Part shown: piece by piece, positions 12,071 to 24,981 of the stretch
Numbering within the stretch: the first letter of the stretch is position 1
Layout of the letters: each line of letters opens with the position of its first letter
DNA from: Druceiella hillmani
Lineage: Eukaryota; Arthropoda; Insecta; Lepidoptera; Hepialidae
Assembly: GCA_039881145.1 (NCBI GenBank)
Contig: JAYKKI010000134.1
Span: 1,398,001 to 1,462,000 of the forward strand
Length of the DNA: 64,000 nt
Direction of reading: 5' to 3'
Notes under the pieces: generated by a model
Database searches by the model: none
What the model was told of the DNA's origin: nothing
What the model saw: the letters and a program-made list of their open reading frames with translations, nothing else
Program-made: the position numbers and the translations under genes

Positions 12071-13245
12071 GGAAATACATAAACATTTATTTAATTACAC
12101 TGAATCTTATAAAAGTAATAGATACCATAAATACATTATGGTTATATAATACATGTACCTTAGAAATAAAGATATAATTGTATTACTTTTTAAACTTTTT
12201 TAACTAAATAACATAATTTTATACAACCATTTTATGTTCAAAAACAACAAAATAAATAAAATCTTCTTCAAAACTAGTAATATAATTAAAAACAAATTGC
12301 ATGTGAATATTCCTGCATTGAAAGTATAAAAAATGATATGTATATTTCTAAAAACTTTGAGTAATAAAATTGCTTCACTAAAACAGATACTATATTTATT
12401 TTGCGACCTTCTCTTCTTGTTACAAATTACATAATTTTTACAAAACAAGTGATATTGAGTCATAAATGTCTATTGTTCCAATGTTTAAAACTAAAATTAA
12501 TTTTTACAAGGTTGACCGTTAGCAGCCGCACGTACGACCAGCCTAATGAGTGATGGTAGTCAGAATTTCAAACAACTGATTACCAGAACAATTGTACTCT
12601 TTATTTCCTTGCCTACTCTAATCAATGGAATCGATGCGAATAACAGCCTCTTTATTATAAGGATAATTTTGTTTCTAATCATGACAGCTAAACAAATTGC
12701 AATATAATGGGGATTAGGTTTAAATTACTCGATTGGATAAATTTTATTTACAGTAAATTGTAAGCTTTTTATTATTTTACACCTACAAATTCACTAAAAT
12801 ATTAAAAAATATGAATAATAAACGTTTTTGCGTTTCGATACATCCAAAAATGAAAAGGTGAATTCTCCTAGAACAGATTTTCTCAAAAATAGTTGGAGTA
12901 AAAGCTCTAATGCAGCATTTTCTAAAAATATATTAACCTGCATATATATGATTATGAATCCATATAATTATGAATCCATATTATTATCAATCCGAAATAT
13001 TTCAGGATTCATAATTAATTGAGTTACAACATAAGTTATACGTAAACTTCCTCTTCCATAATTATCATCAGTCTCATTAATGCTAACTTTAACTACTCGC
13101 AGTCTCGTTGATATCATTTTTACCGGCACTTTTATTATTTATCGTATGAAGTTCTTCAACCCTCAGAACATAAATTATGACACATTACTACAAGTTTAAT
13201 ATTCTCGTAAATCGTCATAAAATTTGATATAGGAAGAAAATTGGA
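12067..13245. other. AT-rich non-coding stretch
   Basis: No gene is recognised. Reading frames at 12200-12463 (minus) and 12828-13022 (plus) are low-complexity and lack any domain signature. A direct repeat of ATTATGAATCCATAT occurs at about 12950-12985. Confidence 0.55.
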
Positions 13246-13471
13246 AAAAAGTTCGAGTTTTCATAATTTTATTCCGTCAAATATAAATTTTGGTTGTAAA
13301 TATTAATTCTAAAATCTTTTTGTCAACTGTTAGAGATATATTAGCATTATTACAGAAAAAGGTCGAGCTTTCATAATTTTATTTCGTCTAATATAAATTT
13401 TTTTTGATTTATAAAACCATTCCTTTTCTATATATTGATTCTAAAATATTTTTGTCAACTGTTAGAGATAT
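13246..13471. repeat. Diverged tandem duplication, about 110 bp x 2
   Basis: Copy 1 (13246-13339) and copy 2 (13358-13471) share GTCGAG(T/C)TTTCATAATTTTA, CGTC(A/T)AATATAAATTTT, GATTCTAAAAT and TTTTGTCAACTGTTAGAGATAT. Copy 2 carries an extra segment of about 24 bases in the middle. Confidence 0.88.
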
Positions 13472-14990
13472 GTGTATACATATGCATATGACGATTAAAA
13501 ATGGCGTGTCTCATCGGCGGTACAATATATGTATGTTTTAGGGATTATCTTGAGCTATATTTCCAATTCATAACAAATTAATTTTGTATTCAGTGCCTCC
13601 AAATTAAAATCCTTCCTCAAAAATAACTTGAAATCCTTATGTGATCTTCATTAACCCACGACGTAATTATTCATGATACAATGTGTAACTGACAATTCTA
13701 CATTAAATGAAAATTCAGGGAGAAATAGTCGTCATAAATACTTTAAAATAGTGAAATAAAGAATAACGCTAAGAATGAAAAAAAGTGTCAAACAAATTGA
13801 ATAGCATTTTAATATAAAGAAAACCTGCACATCATTTGTAATGTTTACTTTACTGACCTTAGCAAAACGGTAAAGGTTATTTGCAGTGGTTTCCTTTGTC
13901 GGCACCAGTAGCAAAGCGGCGAGGCATGTCTGAAGTTACATACATAGTGTTTTAAATTACAAAGTACTTAAAACTATTCCTGTGAATAAACTACTGAAAT
14001 TTTGTTAATTGATCTATGGTATAAATTGAGGAATATCATGTGGTAAATGAGGTTTTATTTAGTGTGAAACAGTCAAATCCACATTATTGTCATACATCTC
14101 TAACGTACAAAAAATTATAATTTCGTTCACGTTCAAAGCATCTATACTAACGATATTGTAGCATGTTTCGGTTGTATTTCACCTCACTACTGAATATTTG
14201 AAGAATAATTCTCTCCCCTAAAATATTTTTTTCACGTATACGTGAAACTTCACATATATAGTTATAACCTGGGAATTGGCGATTTAGCCATAGATTAGAG
14301 GGTAATAAATTAACTGTATTAATATTTTTGTATTCCTTTTAAATTTGTTTGGGAAAAAAAAATCATGTCAATTCTACGTTACATGTGAATGAGGCGTGCT
14401 AAGTGCGGAATGCGGAAGAGGAATGAGGCGTGCCAAGTCGGGTAATCTGGAATGTCCCCGAATTTCTTAATCAATAACATGATGCAGTCCGCTTGCCTTT
14501 GGGCGACCAGCAGTTGGTTAATACACAAAGAAGTTAGTGTCTATGTCTCTATTTCATAGATGAGAATGTCTCCATTCCATACGCGTTGCTCGTAGATAGG
14601 ATGCTTGACTATAATTCATATCTTTGTATTATTGAAGATTCAGGATAGGTCTAAAGACGTCCCAACGCTCTATTTCACATTGTTGTTTGTTCTTGTAAAA
14701 AAGCAGTGTCATGGGGATGGTGAAAGTATCCATAACTAAATTAGCAGCTACATAAATGAATGTAAATATTAATTGATATAAAACAGTTTTATTATCTCCC
14801 GATAGAGCACGGAAAATACAAGGATAGAAAGACTGACAACCATTATACATCGGAGAAAAGAATGAAAAATAAATTTACGAAAAACCGTAAATACTCGTCA
14901 TTTAAAATTTAGAAATTTCAATAGAAAGGTGGTTGAATGGTGGCAGAAAGACAACAAATATTTTAAAATACACGTTTAAAATAATAATAT
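13472..14990. other. Non-coding stretch with a small 34-bp tandem duplication
   Basis: GAATGAGGCGTGCTAAGT at 14387 recurs as GAATGAGGCGTGCCAAGT at 14421 (period 34). The area 14380-14620 is less AT-rich than its surroundings, but I cannot identify it. Minus-strand frames at 13732-13914 and 14629-14850 show no family motif. Confidence 0.55.
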
Positions 14991-14994
14991 ATTA

Positions 14995-15560
14995 TTATCT
15001 GACTAGTAGAACAGAATGCCTAGTATAGAAGAAAATATAAATTAATTTAATCTCTAAAGTTCTGAGTTCTAAGTATCAAAAGTTAATTTTCCAAAATACT
15101 AAAATACGAAATGTTTGATAATCAATCACAATAATATCTGAAGAAAAAAAATGTAATTATTATAAACCTTACCTACTTAACCCTCATCATTGAAACGCAA
15201 AAATTAATAATTATCACTCTTCAAATCCAGCAGTGCTCTTTTAATAAGAAATAAATCACTGAAAAGATAGTTTGATATGATTTGAAAAGTTTAAAGGCTA
15301 AACTTAGTTACCTACTAAATTTGAACAAAGAGTCGACATTGGTCGAATAGGATAAATTGGCAATTTGGCTTAATCAGTATGAACGCCCCGTCTCTACTGA
15401 CAAAACTTTTGGAACATTTCACGGCGGGCGGAATTCTTTATGAGTTTAATACGTTAAGAATATTAATATTGTTGGAATCTGGCTTGAACGTGAGTTGATT
15501 CTCGTTTGTCCTGTGCCTAATATGATATCGATATTTAGTTATAAGGTTATTTGAACTTTT
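14995..15560 (+). repeat. Duplicated non-coding block 5, copy A
   Basis: The partner is 58575-59180. This is the longest paired block. Shared in order: GACTAGTAGAA.AGAATGCC, GTTCT(G/A)AGTTCTAAGTATCAAAA, TTAATAATTATC / TTAATAATCAAATCCA, AAGATAG.TTGATAT, AGTCGACATTGGT (15331-15343 and 58966-58978), GAATAGGA.AAATTGG.AATTTGGCTTA, ATTGTTGGAATCTG and GTTGATT.TC. No reading frame spans either copy. The LINE at 15676 begins just after the block and is absent from the partner. Confidence 0.92.
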
Positions 15561-15675
15561 ATACAATAGTGTACACTATTAACTTCTACAAAATGGGATG
15601 GTCAGAAATTTCTAAGCTTAGAATTAGTTTATAATTGTTAAGTTACCTGTGAATGAAGTTATTTTCGATATTAAT

Positions 15676-17437
15676 TTTCTTTTTTTCTTCCCTTGCGATC
15701 TGTCAGGCAGACATTTAGCAATTGGTATCGTATATACGCTTTTTAGATGGCTATGTATGGTGCGTGCCCAGTGGCACGTCCGCTTTATTTGCAGCTATCT
15801 ACAGTAGTAGATCTTGAGGTACTTTTTTTTTAGTCTCCTCGGCAGATTCGTCTCATCCATCAGGTGTTTCGCAAGATCGTTCGGATGTTGCAGTATACGA
15901 AATTTATACGCTTCAGTGCTTTCTAAAATTTGTTCCTTAACAGTTTTTATGTTCAGGTCACTATGCAGCCTATCATTGGTTAAGTACCATGGTGCGTCAG
16001 CTATTATGCGTAAAATCTTTGACTGGAATCTTTGTAGTATCTCGATGTTTGAATTTGCTGACGTTCCCCACAATTGTAGGCCGTAGCTCCAGACTGGTTT
16101 AATGATACACTTGTATAGTAACAATTTATTTTCAAGAGATTGTTGTGACTCTCTTCTGATCATCCAGTATATTTTGCGTAATTATTGTCCCATTGCTAAG
16201 CGCTTAGTGAAAATATGTTTTCTCCAAGTTAACCGCCTGTCGAGGTACATTCCCAAGTATTTAGCTTCATCAGCTTGTGGAACTAGTACTCCGTTTAATG
16301 TTACCGGAGGACATGAAAATTTACGATTGGTAAACGTGACTTGCACAGACTTGGTTTCATTGGCTTTAATTCGCCAATCTTTCAACCAGCCAGAAATTGC
16401 ATCTAAACTCTTTTGCAGATTTTGAGACGCCACGTCTGGAGAATCATGCGTGGATAGTATGGTTGTATCGTCGGGAAATGTGCCAGAGACAACTTCTTCT
16501 GTACAAGGTAGATCTGCAGTGTATAGAAGATACAGGGTTGGACCCATTACACTACCCTGTGGTACACCCGCTTGAATGGCATGTAGAGAGGTTACGTCTT
16601 CATCTTGTTTCACAAAAAAATGTCTGTTTTCTAAATATGATTTTATGAATTTATAATAATTAATCGGAATGGACTGCTTGATCTTGAAGAGGAGCCCATC
16701 ATGCCAAACACGGTCGAAAGTCTGAGAGATATCTAAAAAAGTGGCTGTGCAGTATTGTTTTTTTTCGAAGGCTGAATTTATATTAGCGACGAGTCTATGG
16801 ACTTGCTCAATTGTGCCTTGTTTTTGACGGAATCCAAACTGATGGTTGGGACCTAAGCACCTCTCTTTTATAATCGGCATTAGTCTGCTCAGGAATAGAG
16901 TCTCCATAACCTTCGATGGAATAGGCAGTAGACTGATAGGCCTGTAAGATTTTACCTCTTCGGGGCTTTTGCCAGGTTTTCGGACCATTATGATCTGTGC
17001 AACTTTTCACTGCTCAGGCACAGTCGTTCTTCTTAAGATGGCATTGTAGATAAAAGGCAAATATAATAAGCCTTCATTTGGTAATTCTTTGAGAATCTTC
17101 ACTGTTGTCATGTCATAGCTAGGAGTTTATTTAAATCTAGTTTCCTTATCGCTTGTGATACTTAATTTTTAGTAAAGCTCTTTATTGGAAAATCTAATTG
17201 ATGTACTTGTTGCAAGAAATCAGTCACTTGTCCAATCTTAGTTGATCCAAGGTCAGGGTTTGGGATGAATACCGTTTTCAAGTGTTCAGCAAATGTCTGT
17301 GCTTTCTCAGCAGCATTAACAGCCTAGCTGTTATCTGCTTTCCGTATAGGAGGTTGTGCTGCAATTGGGCACATCAAGTGTTTAGTCGCCTTCCACAGAG
17401 AGTAATCCGACGCAGCCGTGACCTCGATTTATTTTTG
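15676..17437 (-). mobile_element. 5'-truncated Jockey-type non-LTR retrotransposon (LINE)
   Basis: On the minus strand this is the 3' portion of a LINE: the end of the endonuclease-RT linker, the whole reverse transcriptase and the C-terminal region, then a short 3' untranslated part ending in an A-rich tail (seen on plus as the T-rich stretch at about 15677-15690). It lacks an endonuclease and any ORF1, as expected for 5' truncation during target-primed reverse transcription. A candidate target-site duplication ATTAATTTT flanks it (15670-15678 and 17438-17446). That word is AT-rich, so a chance match cannot be excluded. The copy is dead. Confidence 0.92.
15795..17432 (-). pseudogene. Reverse transcriptase pseudogene of the Jockey-type LINE
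   Basis: In life this protein would copy its own RNA into DNA at the nicked target. Reading on the minus strand: SDYSLWKATK at the broken 5' end, then the RT fingers with YRPISLLP, the NHQFGFR motif, DISQTFDRVWH (motif A, with Thr for the usual Ala), AGVPQGSVMGP (motif B), and FPDDTTI where FADD is expected (motif C; both Asp kept, Ala to Pro). It continues through WRIKANETKS, NETKYLG-like AKYLGMYLDRRLTW, and the Jockey C-terminal region YGLQLWGTS..IEILQRFQSK. Lesions: TGA at 17007-17009, a frameshift near 17125-17130, a TAG upstream in the linker, and TAA at 16182-16184 in the same frame as the rest. The two longest open pieces (16182-16988 and 15795-16163) are therefore one frame split by a stop. 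Confidence 0.93.
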
Positions 17438-19445
17438 ATTAATTTTTGACGGAAAAAATATTTGATTGAAGAAAAGTAAATATTAGAAACAAAATTAATA
17501 TGACGTCAATTGTGTTTAATAAATCCTAATACTGGTGACTACATATAGACGAAAATCGTCGACATTTTATGATGAAGAAGGAAAAAATGATGAAATAAAT
17601 ATGATATATAAAATTTGAAATATTGTTAAATGGAGATAATGCAAAAAATGGAGATTTTATTACACATTAAAAAAATATTTGATAGATCAATACATCAATA
17701 AATATTCAATAAATAATTATATCATTCAAATTACCAAGACGACGACGATAATGGACGCATGAGAGAATATTCCAAAACTGTACTTAGCATGCCATTTTCG
17801 CGACTATCTTCCTTGCTGTGGGAATTGTCGTGATGACACAAATAATAAAGTTTATTTCTACAGTGCACGTTTCGTATGAAAATAAAGGCTGCCTTTCGTT
17901 ATCCTTTACGAAAATTTATAATTTTTTAATTAATGAATTACACAGAGTTCGATCGTATTCTTGAGCTACTAGTTTTATTTCACAAATAATACTAGAAAAT
18001 AAAAGAAATTAAATGTTTCTGGATATTACATGGTTTGACAGAGTATTTCCACTAAAACCAAGAATAACATTTTACACACCTGAGCTCAAATATGGTTGAC
18101 CTCTTTCTAGAGATACAGATGGGAAAACTATTTCCTAATTTAAAAACAAAATTACATTTCATATTAATAAGATATCACGAAACTTACAAAAATATACTTT
18201 TAGGAATATCTAGTGAATTCTATCCTGGAAATCTACAATGTGACCTAGATACTTAAATAGCCGGAAATAATTTTATTTTTTTAATAAAGTATTTCAACAA
18301 AATTTCAGTTTTTATTTCTTCGCTTATTTTGTTCTTGGTTGTCTAAAAAGTTAGACAGTCAATCTTAGTAAGTCATAAAATTATCGTCAATAGCAACATG
18401 TATGACTATTACTTTTTTTTAAATTTTCTGGAAAGCTTGCTTTACTTGGAATAAACAGTTACAATTAAGAAAACTTTCAATTTTATTTCCGTGTTTACAA
18501 CCTATATTTATATGACGGGATTGAAAATGAGACGGCTATCCAGTACTACAAAGCCCTAATTAAGCTGAAACCTTTGCAATGATCCAACAATACTATTACC
18601 CATCGCTGTAATACAATGTAATAGAATAATTTTTGAAAAAGAAAATACATATGTAAAAGCAAATAAAAGGGAGATAAGGTTACATCTTGCGCTAAGCTTG
18701 TTCATGTACAAATCATTATGCAAAATTAAGTGAATCGTTTCAGTTGAGATGCCTGTGCCGTCTGCACTTTTACTCATCCGTCAGCTTACACCAACCATAA
18801 TACTTTATTTATGACTTCGGGCGTCATAGCTGGTTTCAGGCTTTAGGAGGTTTTAATTATTTGATGCTTCTTCTGTTTTTTGTGATGAATGAATTAACAA
18901 TATATGAATGAATTAACAATATAGGACTCTAAATTTTTGGGATAAATGTTTTTTGTAATCACGATGAATATTTTTTTATTAAACTAGGAACTTTATTATA
19001 GATATACGTAGATACATAACAAGAATTTTTATTTTTTACATTTTACATACTTCAATATTTTTGGGAATTATGGGTTTTTAATAATACGGTTGTACTAAGT
19101 ATATAAAATTTCTTTTAATTAGTTTGAAAAATTAATTGGAGGATATTTTGACTCAATAACTTATGATTTGCTAATTAAGTATTCATTAAGGCAAACTTTA
19201 TTAAAAAATCAAACTAAATTTACTTCAGTTTATTTTCTAATAATCTAACTTTAATAATAAGCCTACCGAAAATTTAAAACACGATCTCTGAACAACATGC
19301 TGAAAATAGCTACTGGGCGAAAAAATTGTTGCTACCGGGAGAGAAAGAAATGCACCAAAATCTGAAATTTATAAGATTTTTCCAGAGAAAGAAGTGACTT
19401 TTCTACTTTCTAATAAATTATTGACAATTATTAATATTACTTATA
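17438..19445. other. Non-coding stretch between LINE and dispersed repeat
   Basis: No gene recognised. A weak piece of the duplication (AAATAAAGGCTGCCTTTC...CCTTTAC at 17876-17912) resembles AAATAAAAGGCTGCTCTTCC...TTTTAC at 59643-59672. A 20-bp tandem duplication TGAATGAATTAACAATAT lies at about 18887-18925. The frame at 18556-18777 (minus) has no family motif. Confidence 0.5.
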
Positions 19446-19770
19446 TGTAGGGTTCCGTAGTTCAAAGGGGAAAAATAGAGCCTTATAAGGTCACGTATCC
19501 ATCTGACGATCGCAGCCGTTTTCTCAGATACGGCCAAACGCTGAAAGTTAAAATTTGACAAAATAAAGAAGCATATTGATCAACCTAGATTCTATGTAGC
19601 AAAATTAAAGGATCACTGCAAATTTTCAAAACTTTTGTCTGTTTCAACAGCCGTGACTACAATGCTAAAATGCACTTTGAAGCGGAATTTCATAACTTTT
19701 ATGATTTTTTTACTATATTTATTTATAACCATTACTTTTGCAGAGTCAGAGATATAAAAATAACATTATA
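19446..19770 (+). repeat. Dispersed repeat of the insect 'GTTCCGTA' type, copy 2
   Basis: It begins TAGGGTTCCGTAGTTCAAAG, then ATAGAGCCTTATAAGGTCAC, a CTGACGATCGCAGCC segment, a CTCAGATACGGCCAAACG segment and AAAGTTAAAATTTG. The start and the order of segments match copy 1 at 453 and the general pattern of a widespread insect dispersed element. It is non-coding. The 3' limit is approximate. Confidence 0.55.
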
Positions 19771-21675
19771 CAACTTCCTATTCTTTTAATTTTAAAACGT
19801 TGTGCAGTGTAAAATATTATCTGTTTATTTGCAAACAAGTAATTTTATTTTTAAGTTTAAGTTTGCTTTTACCATGAGAAAAATATCGTACAACAATGGG
19901 AGTAAGATCGTAGAACAAAATATTTTATAAAATATGGTGTCACATTGAGGAAAAATGTCGAATTAATAATAAGTGGTTCGTTTTTTTTTCGAATTAAAAG
20001 TATTCACAATCATGGTAAAAAATGACTGATAATTTAAATTTAAGTCTACATATCTCACAAGGAAAAACCTGTAGTAGTGAATGCTATTGTTATTGTTATG
20101 AATTTGTTAGCATTCACTACTATAGTTTATTGAATATTTATTAGACTTTGTAATCGATTTGAATGGGATTTTGTTAATACTTATAGACATGTTTCAACAT
20201 GGAGACAAAAAGAATTACATTGTTCTAAGATTAGGATTTTCAATTACCGACTGTAGGATATTTCATTAATAAAATCTCGGAGACCAAGAGATACTCGCTA
20301 AAATGAAAAGTGTTGTCAAAGCTTAACGTTAAATAACACTTTGAATGTGGCTAAAGTACAAAGAAAAATTGTGTTTTAATTACGGAATTTGTGACATAAG
20401 CTATGTGTTAGGGTTTATATTTTAAAGAAATCAGATTTTTGAAATCAAAATTATCCATTTAAATAACTAAATCCTGTGCAACAACGAAATGCAGAAAACA
20501 AGATCTCAACAAAATAATTACACAATAAATATTTAACATAACAATTTGGCCAGCAAATATCGTAATCGTGGCGACCACAATTTTGTGACAAATATTATTT
20601 CACTGCACGTGCCAGACTTATTTAGACAATTTCGACTCTAATGTACCTTTCCTTCTCGTACATGATTTTTGTAGAAACTTTATGTGATTATAAGTCAATA
20701 TTTTTAAAGTTTTGACGAAATTATTAACAACAATATTGTATTTAGTGTAATATGAAAAATGTTACAACGTATTTGTGATAACATCTTCCAGGTTTCTTTT
20801 TATCTACTATTTTACATGTTATAATTGATAAGCTACTAACACGACATTACTATTTACCGACATCTATTAAGTAACCTAATGACATTATTATTCGTTGTTG
20901 TCACGATACATTATGGAAAATAACAATCCTGTCACTAAGTTTTAAGATATTCGATGTCTTTAGGTAGTTATTTGATTTTATGTTATATGTTTCAATAATG
21001 CGAAACATAATGCTAAACGATTCAATAACAAAATAATTTCTAAGTTGGAAAGTAATATGAGTTTTTATGTAAAAATTTTAAACTATTTAAATAATAATAA
21101 AATATTTACAAATAAAGAAATGTACTTAAATTTTGAAAATTAAATTAGATTTAAAACGTAAATTAAGCTTTAAACAATTTTTCATAATCATCTATACTAC
21201 ATTAAAATATAAAATTGCAATCATTGCCTACTTGAGTTGACCAAGTATATTTCATAAAAAGCCATATTTTAAAAATATTGACCTTGAAAAATGCCGACCT
21301 TGAAGGTTATTTAAATTTTTAGAACCATTGAATTTGGAATTTTAACCATGTCTTGGAAAGGTCAATTTTAGTATTCGACAAAACCAAAAGAAAATTTATC
21401 ACAATTATTTCCAAAAATATAAAAATATCTTTTATATTTGAAAAATAATCTAAATTTGATTACAAAATTTTGTAAAATTATACATGTTCACCGTATGTCA
21501 TTTAAAAGTAATTTCTAGTTGAATTAAAATTAAAGAGATTTCACAAAACTAAACTTTTCGCAAAATGATAACGTAAAAATTACATTTGTTAAAAAGAAAA
21601 AACTTCTAATCAGCGTAAATCCCTTATATGATCGTATTATCAAGTTAAATAATTTATTTCTAGTGGATATTAAAC
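19771..21675. other. AT-rich non-coding stretch with a small hairpin
   Basis: TAGTAGTGAATGCT (20072-20085) pairs exactly with AGCATTCACTACTA (20109-20122). Nothing else is recognisable. Confidence 0.6.
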
Positions 21676-21679
21676 AGCC

Positions 21680-21990
21680 GAAAAGTAGAATTTTCCCAGC
21701 GGGGTGAACGGAAAGGAAGTGAAGTGGCCAATCTGGACGAGTCGGGACGATAATCGATGCGGAAAATAATTGCGCTTGAATAGGTCTGTCAAGGTCCGAA
21801 GGTGAAATTCAAGTGTCGTCTTTTCAAATATTCGTCAAAAGATATCAACGAGATCGAAAGTAATAAATGATTGCCGTAAATAGCTTTCTTTCAAATAGAC
21901 GGCAGGTAATGGATAATATGAACCATTTTTGACCATTAAATGTAAATACAATATATAACAACGGTATATGGAATATCAATGTAAATTATT
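21680..21990 (+). repeat. Duplicated non-coding block 7, copy A
   Basis: The partner is 60510-60800. Shared: AAAAGTAGAAT.TTC, GA(C/G)GA..CGGGACGA/TGGGACGAAAT, TGCGGAAAATA, GTC.TTTTC, TCGAAAGTAATAAATGA (17 bp identical, 21854-21870 and 60679-60695), GACGGCA, and a CATTAAAT..AAATA end. A reading frame present in the partner (60411-60608) is not preserved here. Confidence 0.82.
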
Positions 21991-24841
21991 AATGTATATG
22001 GAATATTAATGAATACTTTAATGTAAATGCAACATTTGATTTAAATAGTATAATTTAATTTTTTACAGTAAAATTAAACTATGTGATGTAGTATTATTTC
22101 TACTTTATTTAATTTCTTTACCGCGACCTAGGTTTCGTTGTTTGACAACATATTCACGTGGGCAATTTCAAGATGCAAAGATTCAAGTTTGTAAAGATAA
22201 AGTACAGATTATAGTACATCACGTAGTTTCATAGAGTTGTGAAAAATTCAATTAAAATTCATTTCTACAAAATTAACGCCAAATGTATTCAATAAATAGT
22301 ATAATTTTACTTCATCACAACAAAATAATTAAATTCAAGTAACCTTTCGGTAATTTTTTTAAATTAAAGTGAAAATTACAAATCAGTAATGAATTATCTT
22401 TACGAGTATTGTTTTGTGTTTAAAATCATATATAGATTATGATACTACAACTTATAAATCTAGAAAGTCACATTACATGGCAATAATATGAAGATGTAAT
22501 TTTGAGCTTTGAATATCCAAAATGTTAATAATCCAACAATTTATTCTTCCAGGAAAACCTATCCTGGGCTTTTGAACACTTATTTATTTATGTCAGTCAT
22601 TATGTCATAATATCAGAATCGTATGTCATGTCATAATGTGTTAATTTGTTTGAATGTTTCATTACTTCTATTTTACGTTGAACACTGTCGCAATTACTCG
22701 TTTTTGCCTTTGGTCCACTTTATATGGAGATGAATTAAATAAACAGAATAGAGCTGTACATTGCACATACATATGGTATATACAAAATGACAAAGTTTTG
22801 ACCTTCTCATTCCACAAAATTTTCATTTTCATTACATCAGAAGTGACCAGAATATTCTGTGTCATTTGGATAAATACGTTTTCACATTAACGGGCTCCCA
22901 TTATTTACAATATTAATTAAAGTCATGTGGTTGAAAATACCAATTTTTTTAAGTAGCAATGAGAACATTTGAACTCACTTAGTCCTCCTTTATTTTACTT
23001 TTGTAAATTACACCTAAATTTTCTTTGATTCGTTAATTTCGAAAAAACTGGCTATTAAAGAGGGAAAAAAATCGAGTAATAAAGTTTATTATTTACAAAA
23101 AAACGAAGAAATATTTGGGCCCTTTCATATCAGAAAAACTTTTTGGTAATAACAATAAACTATAATATTTTTAATAAAGTATGATAAAATAATATTTTAT
23201 ATGTAAAATAATATTTCAAGATTATTCTGAAAATAAATCAACTAGTGGAACCCCATCCGTTATTCGGATTTCAGAGTTTCATAAATATTGCTATCTATAA
23301 AAGTAGGGTATTAAGTTTCCTCATAATAAAATTTAATTCTTCTGTACAATCATCGAACTCGCACATTAAAACTCACCCGAATGTTCAAAGATCACATTGA
23401 CTTTTATGTTATCAATCACGTTTTAATCGGCAAGTTTGTAATACAAGCATGCGGTTGTCTAGTCCATGTTATACGTAAGTGGATTGAGTACATTCGAATG
23501 CATATCCCTTCCGGGTATGTAAGTGGACTCTAATGAACCTCAGCCGAACTCGCATAACTGAATTCAAGCAGTCTGTGAAACAGTGATGAGTAGATTATCC
23601 AGCTTAAGCATTATCGAAGTATAAGGTTGCAGAATAGTCCAAGTTCTAATCTATTAAATAAGTCTAATTATCTGTTACACTAGTGGTTATCTCTTATTCG
23701 TGCTGTTTCTTAATGTAATCCATTAGTAAAATTTTGTGAAGTAAAATACAAAATATCAACCTATTTTTCAATAATGAAGGAAACATTATAAAAGTAAATA
23801 CAAAGAATAGTGTAATTAAGTGTCTTCATTTCTTTTAAAATTTTTGGTATGTTATTTACATGGAAATATTTATATCTAATTATTATTCCATACCAAAAAT
23901 ATAAAACAAGATTTTCATGCGATTTTTTTGTGTGCGGTACGTGTATTTCTAAGTTTTAACTTGATTTACAAGGAACCATGAAATGCCGGTGGTTATTCAT
24001 GTGAACCGGGTAATATTTATACAAATATTTTTTGTATACAAAACTAACAATTTAACTTTTTCGATATAGTTGCTTATAGTTACGATTGAAAAAACGAGAA
24101 GGCGAGATATAAAAAATTAAAATATTAATATCTTGTTATAATTGTAATTTTCATACTGACTCAATATCTTGCAAAATAACTTGGTTTTATTTTCTAGTTA
24201 TCGATATCATATTGAAGGCTATGTTCAATATCATTGATAAATATTTACTGTATATTTGAAAAGATTTTATTTTAAACATGATTTATGTTTATCGAATAAC
24301 AAACAATTAAAAGAATGACATCTTAAATGGGAATATTTGATCAAAACCTAATATCATCGAAACAACTGTAATCACCTGTCCAATGCCGGAATGCCGATTT
24401 ACGTTTTAACTTGAAATTACTTCAATGTCATTCAATGTAATCAAATGGAGTCTTCGAAAAAATTTCGAAGCTTAAGTAGTATTTAATTAAATATGAAATT
24501 AATTAAGTAGACAATTTTATAAAAAAATATAATGTAGCATATGAAAATTTAGAAAAATTTGTGAAATCGTTGTCATTTTGAAATCCTTGACTTCCATTAA
24601 CCTTAGCGGCGATTTTTTTTGAACCCCAGTGCTTTTTTTCGTTTTTGAATATATCGCGATTAAAGAATAATGAATTCAATAAAAAATGTTTGCTATCAAT
24701 TCACAATAACAATAACCTAACTTGTTAATCATATAGAAGATAACCGCTAGCATAAATTTGTTCTGGAAATGTGTTATATTACAGATAGGCCTCTACAGAT
24801 GCAATTTTTTGCATTACATATTTATTTACACACACAAACAC
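21991..24841. other. Non-coding stretch with one complex island
   Basis: No gene. 23440-23650 is visibly less AT-rich and of higher complexity (GCATGCGGTTGTC, CCTTCCGGGTATG, CCTCAGCCGAACTCGC) than the surrounding few kilobases; its identity is unknown. Frames at 22654-22890 on both strands overlap each other and have no motif. Confidence 0.5.

Positions 24842-24981
<140 letters not shown>

Noticed and set aside
14629..14850. Minus-strand 73-codon frame with a hydrophobic middle
   Set aside because: No recognisable family and no splice or context support; length is within chance expectation.
15814..16648. Plus-strand frames of 83-107 codons
   Set aside because: Antisense shadows of the LINE reverse transcriptase on the minus strand.
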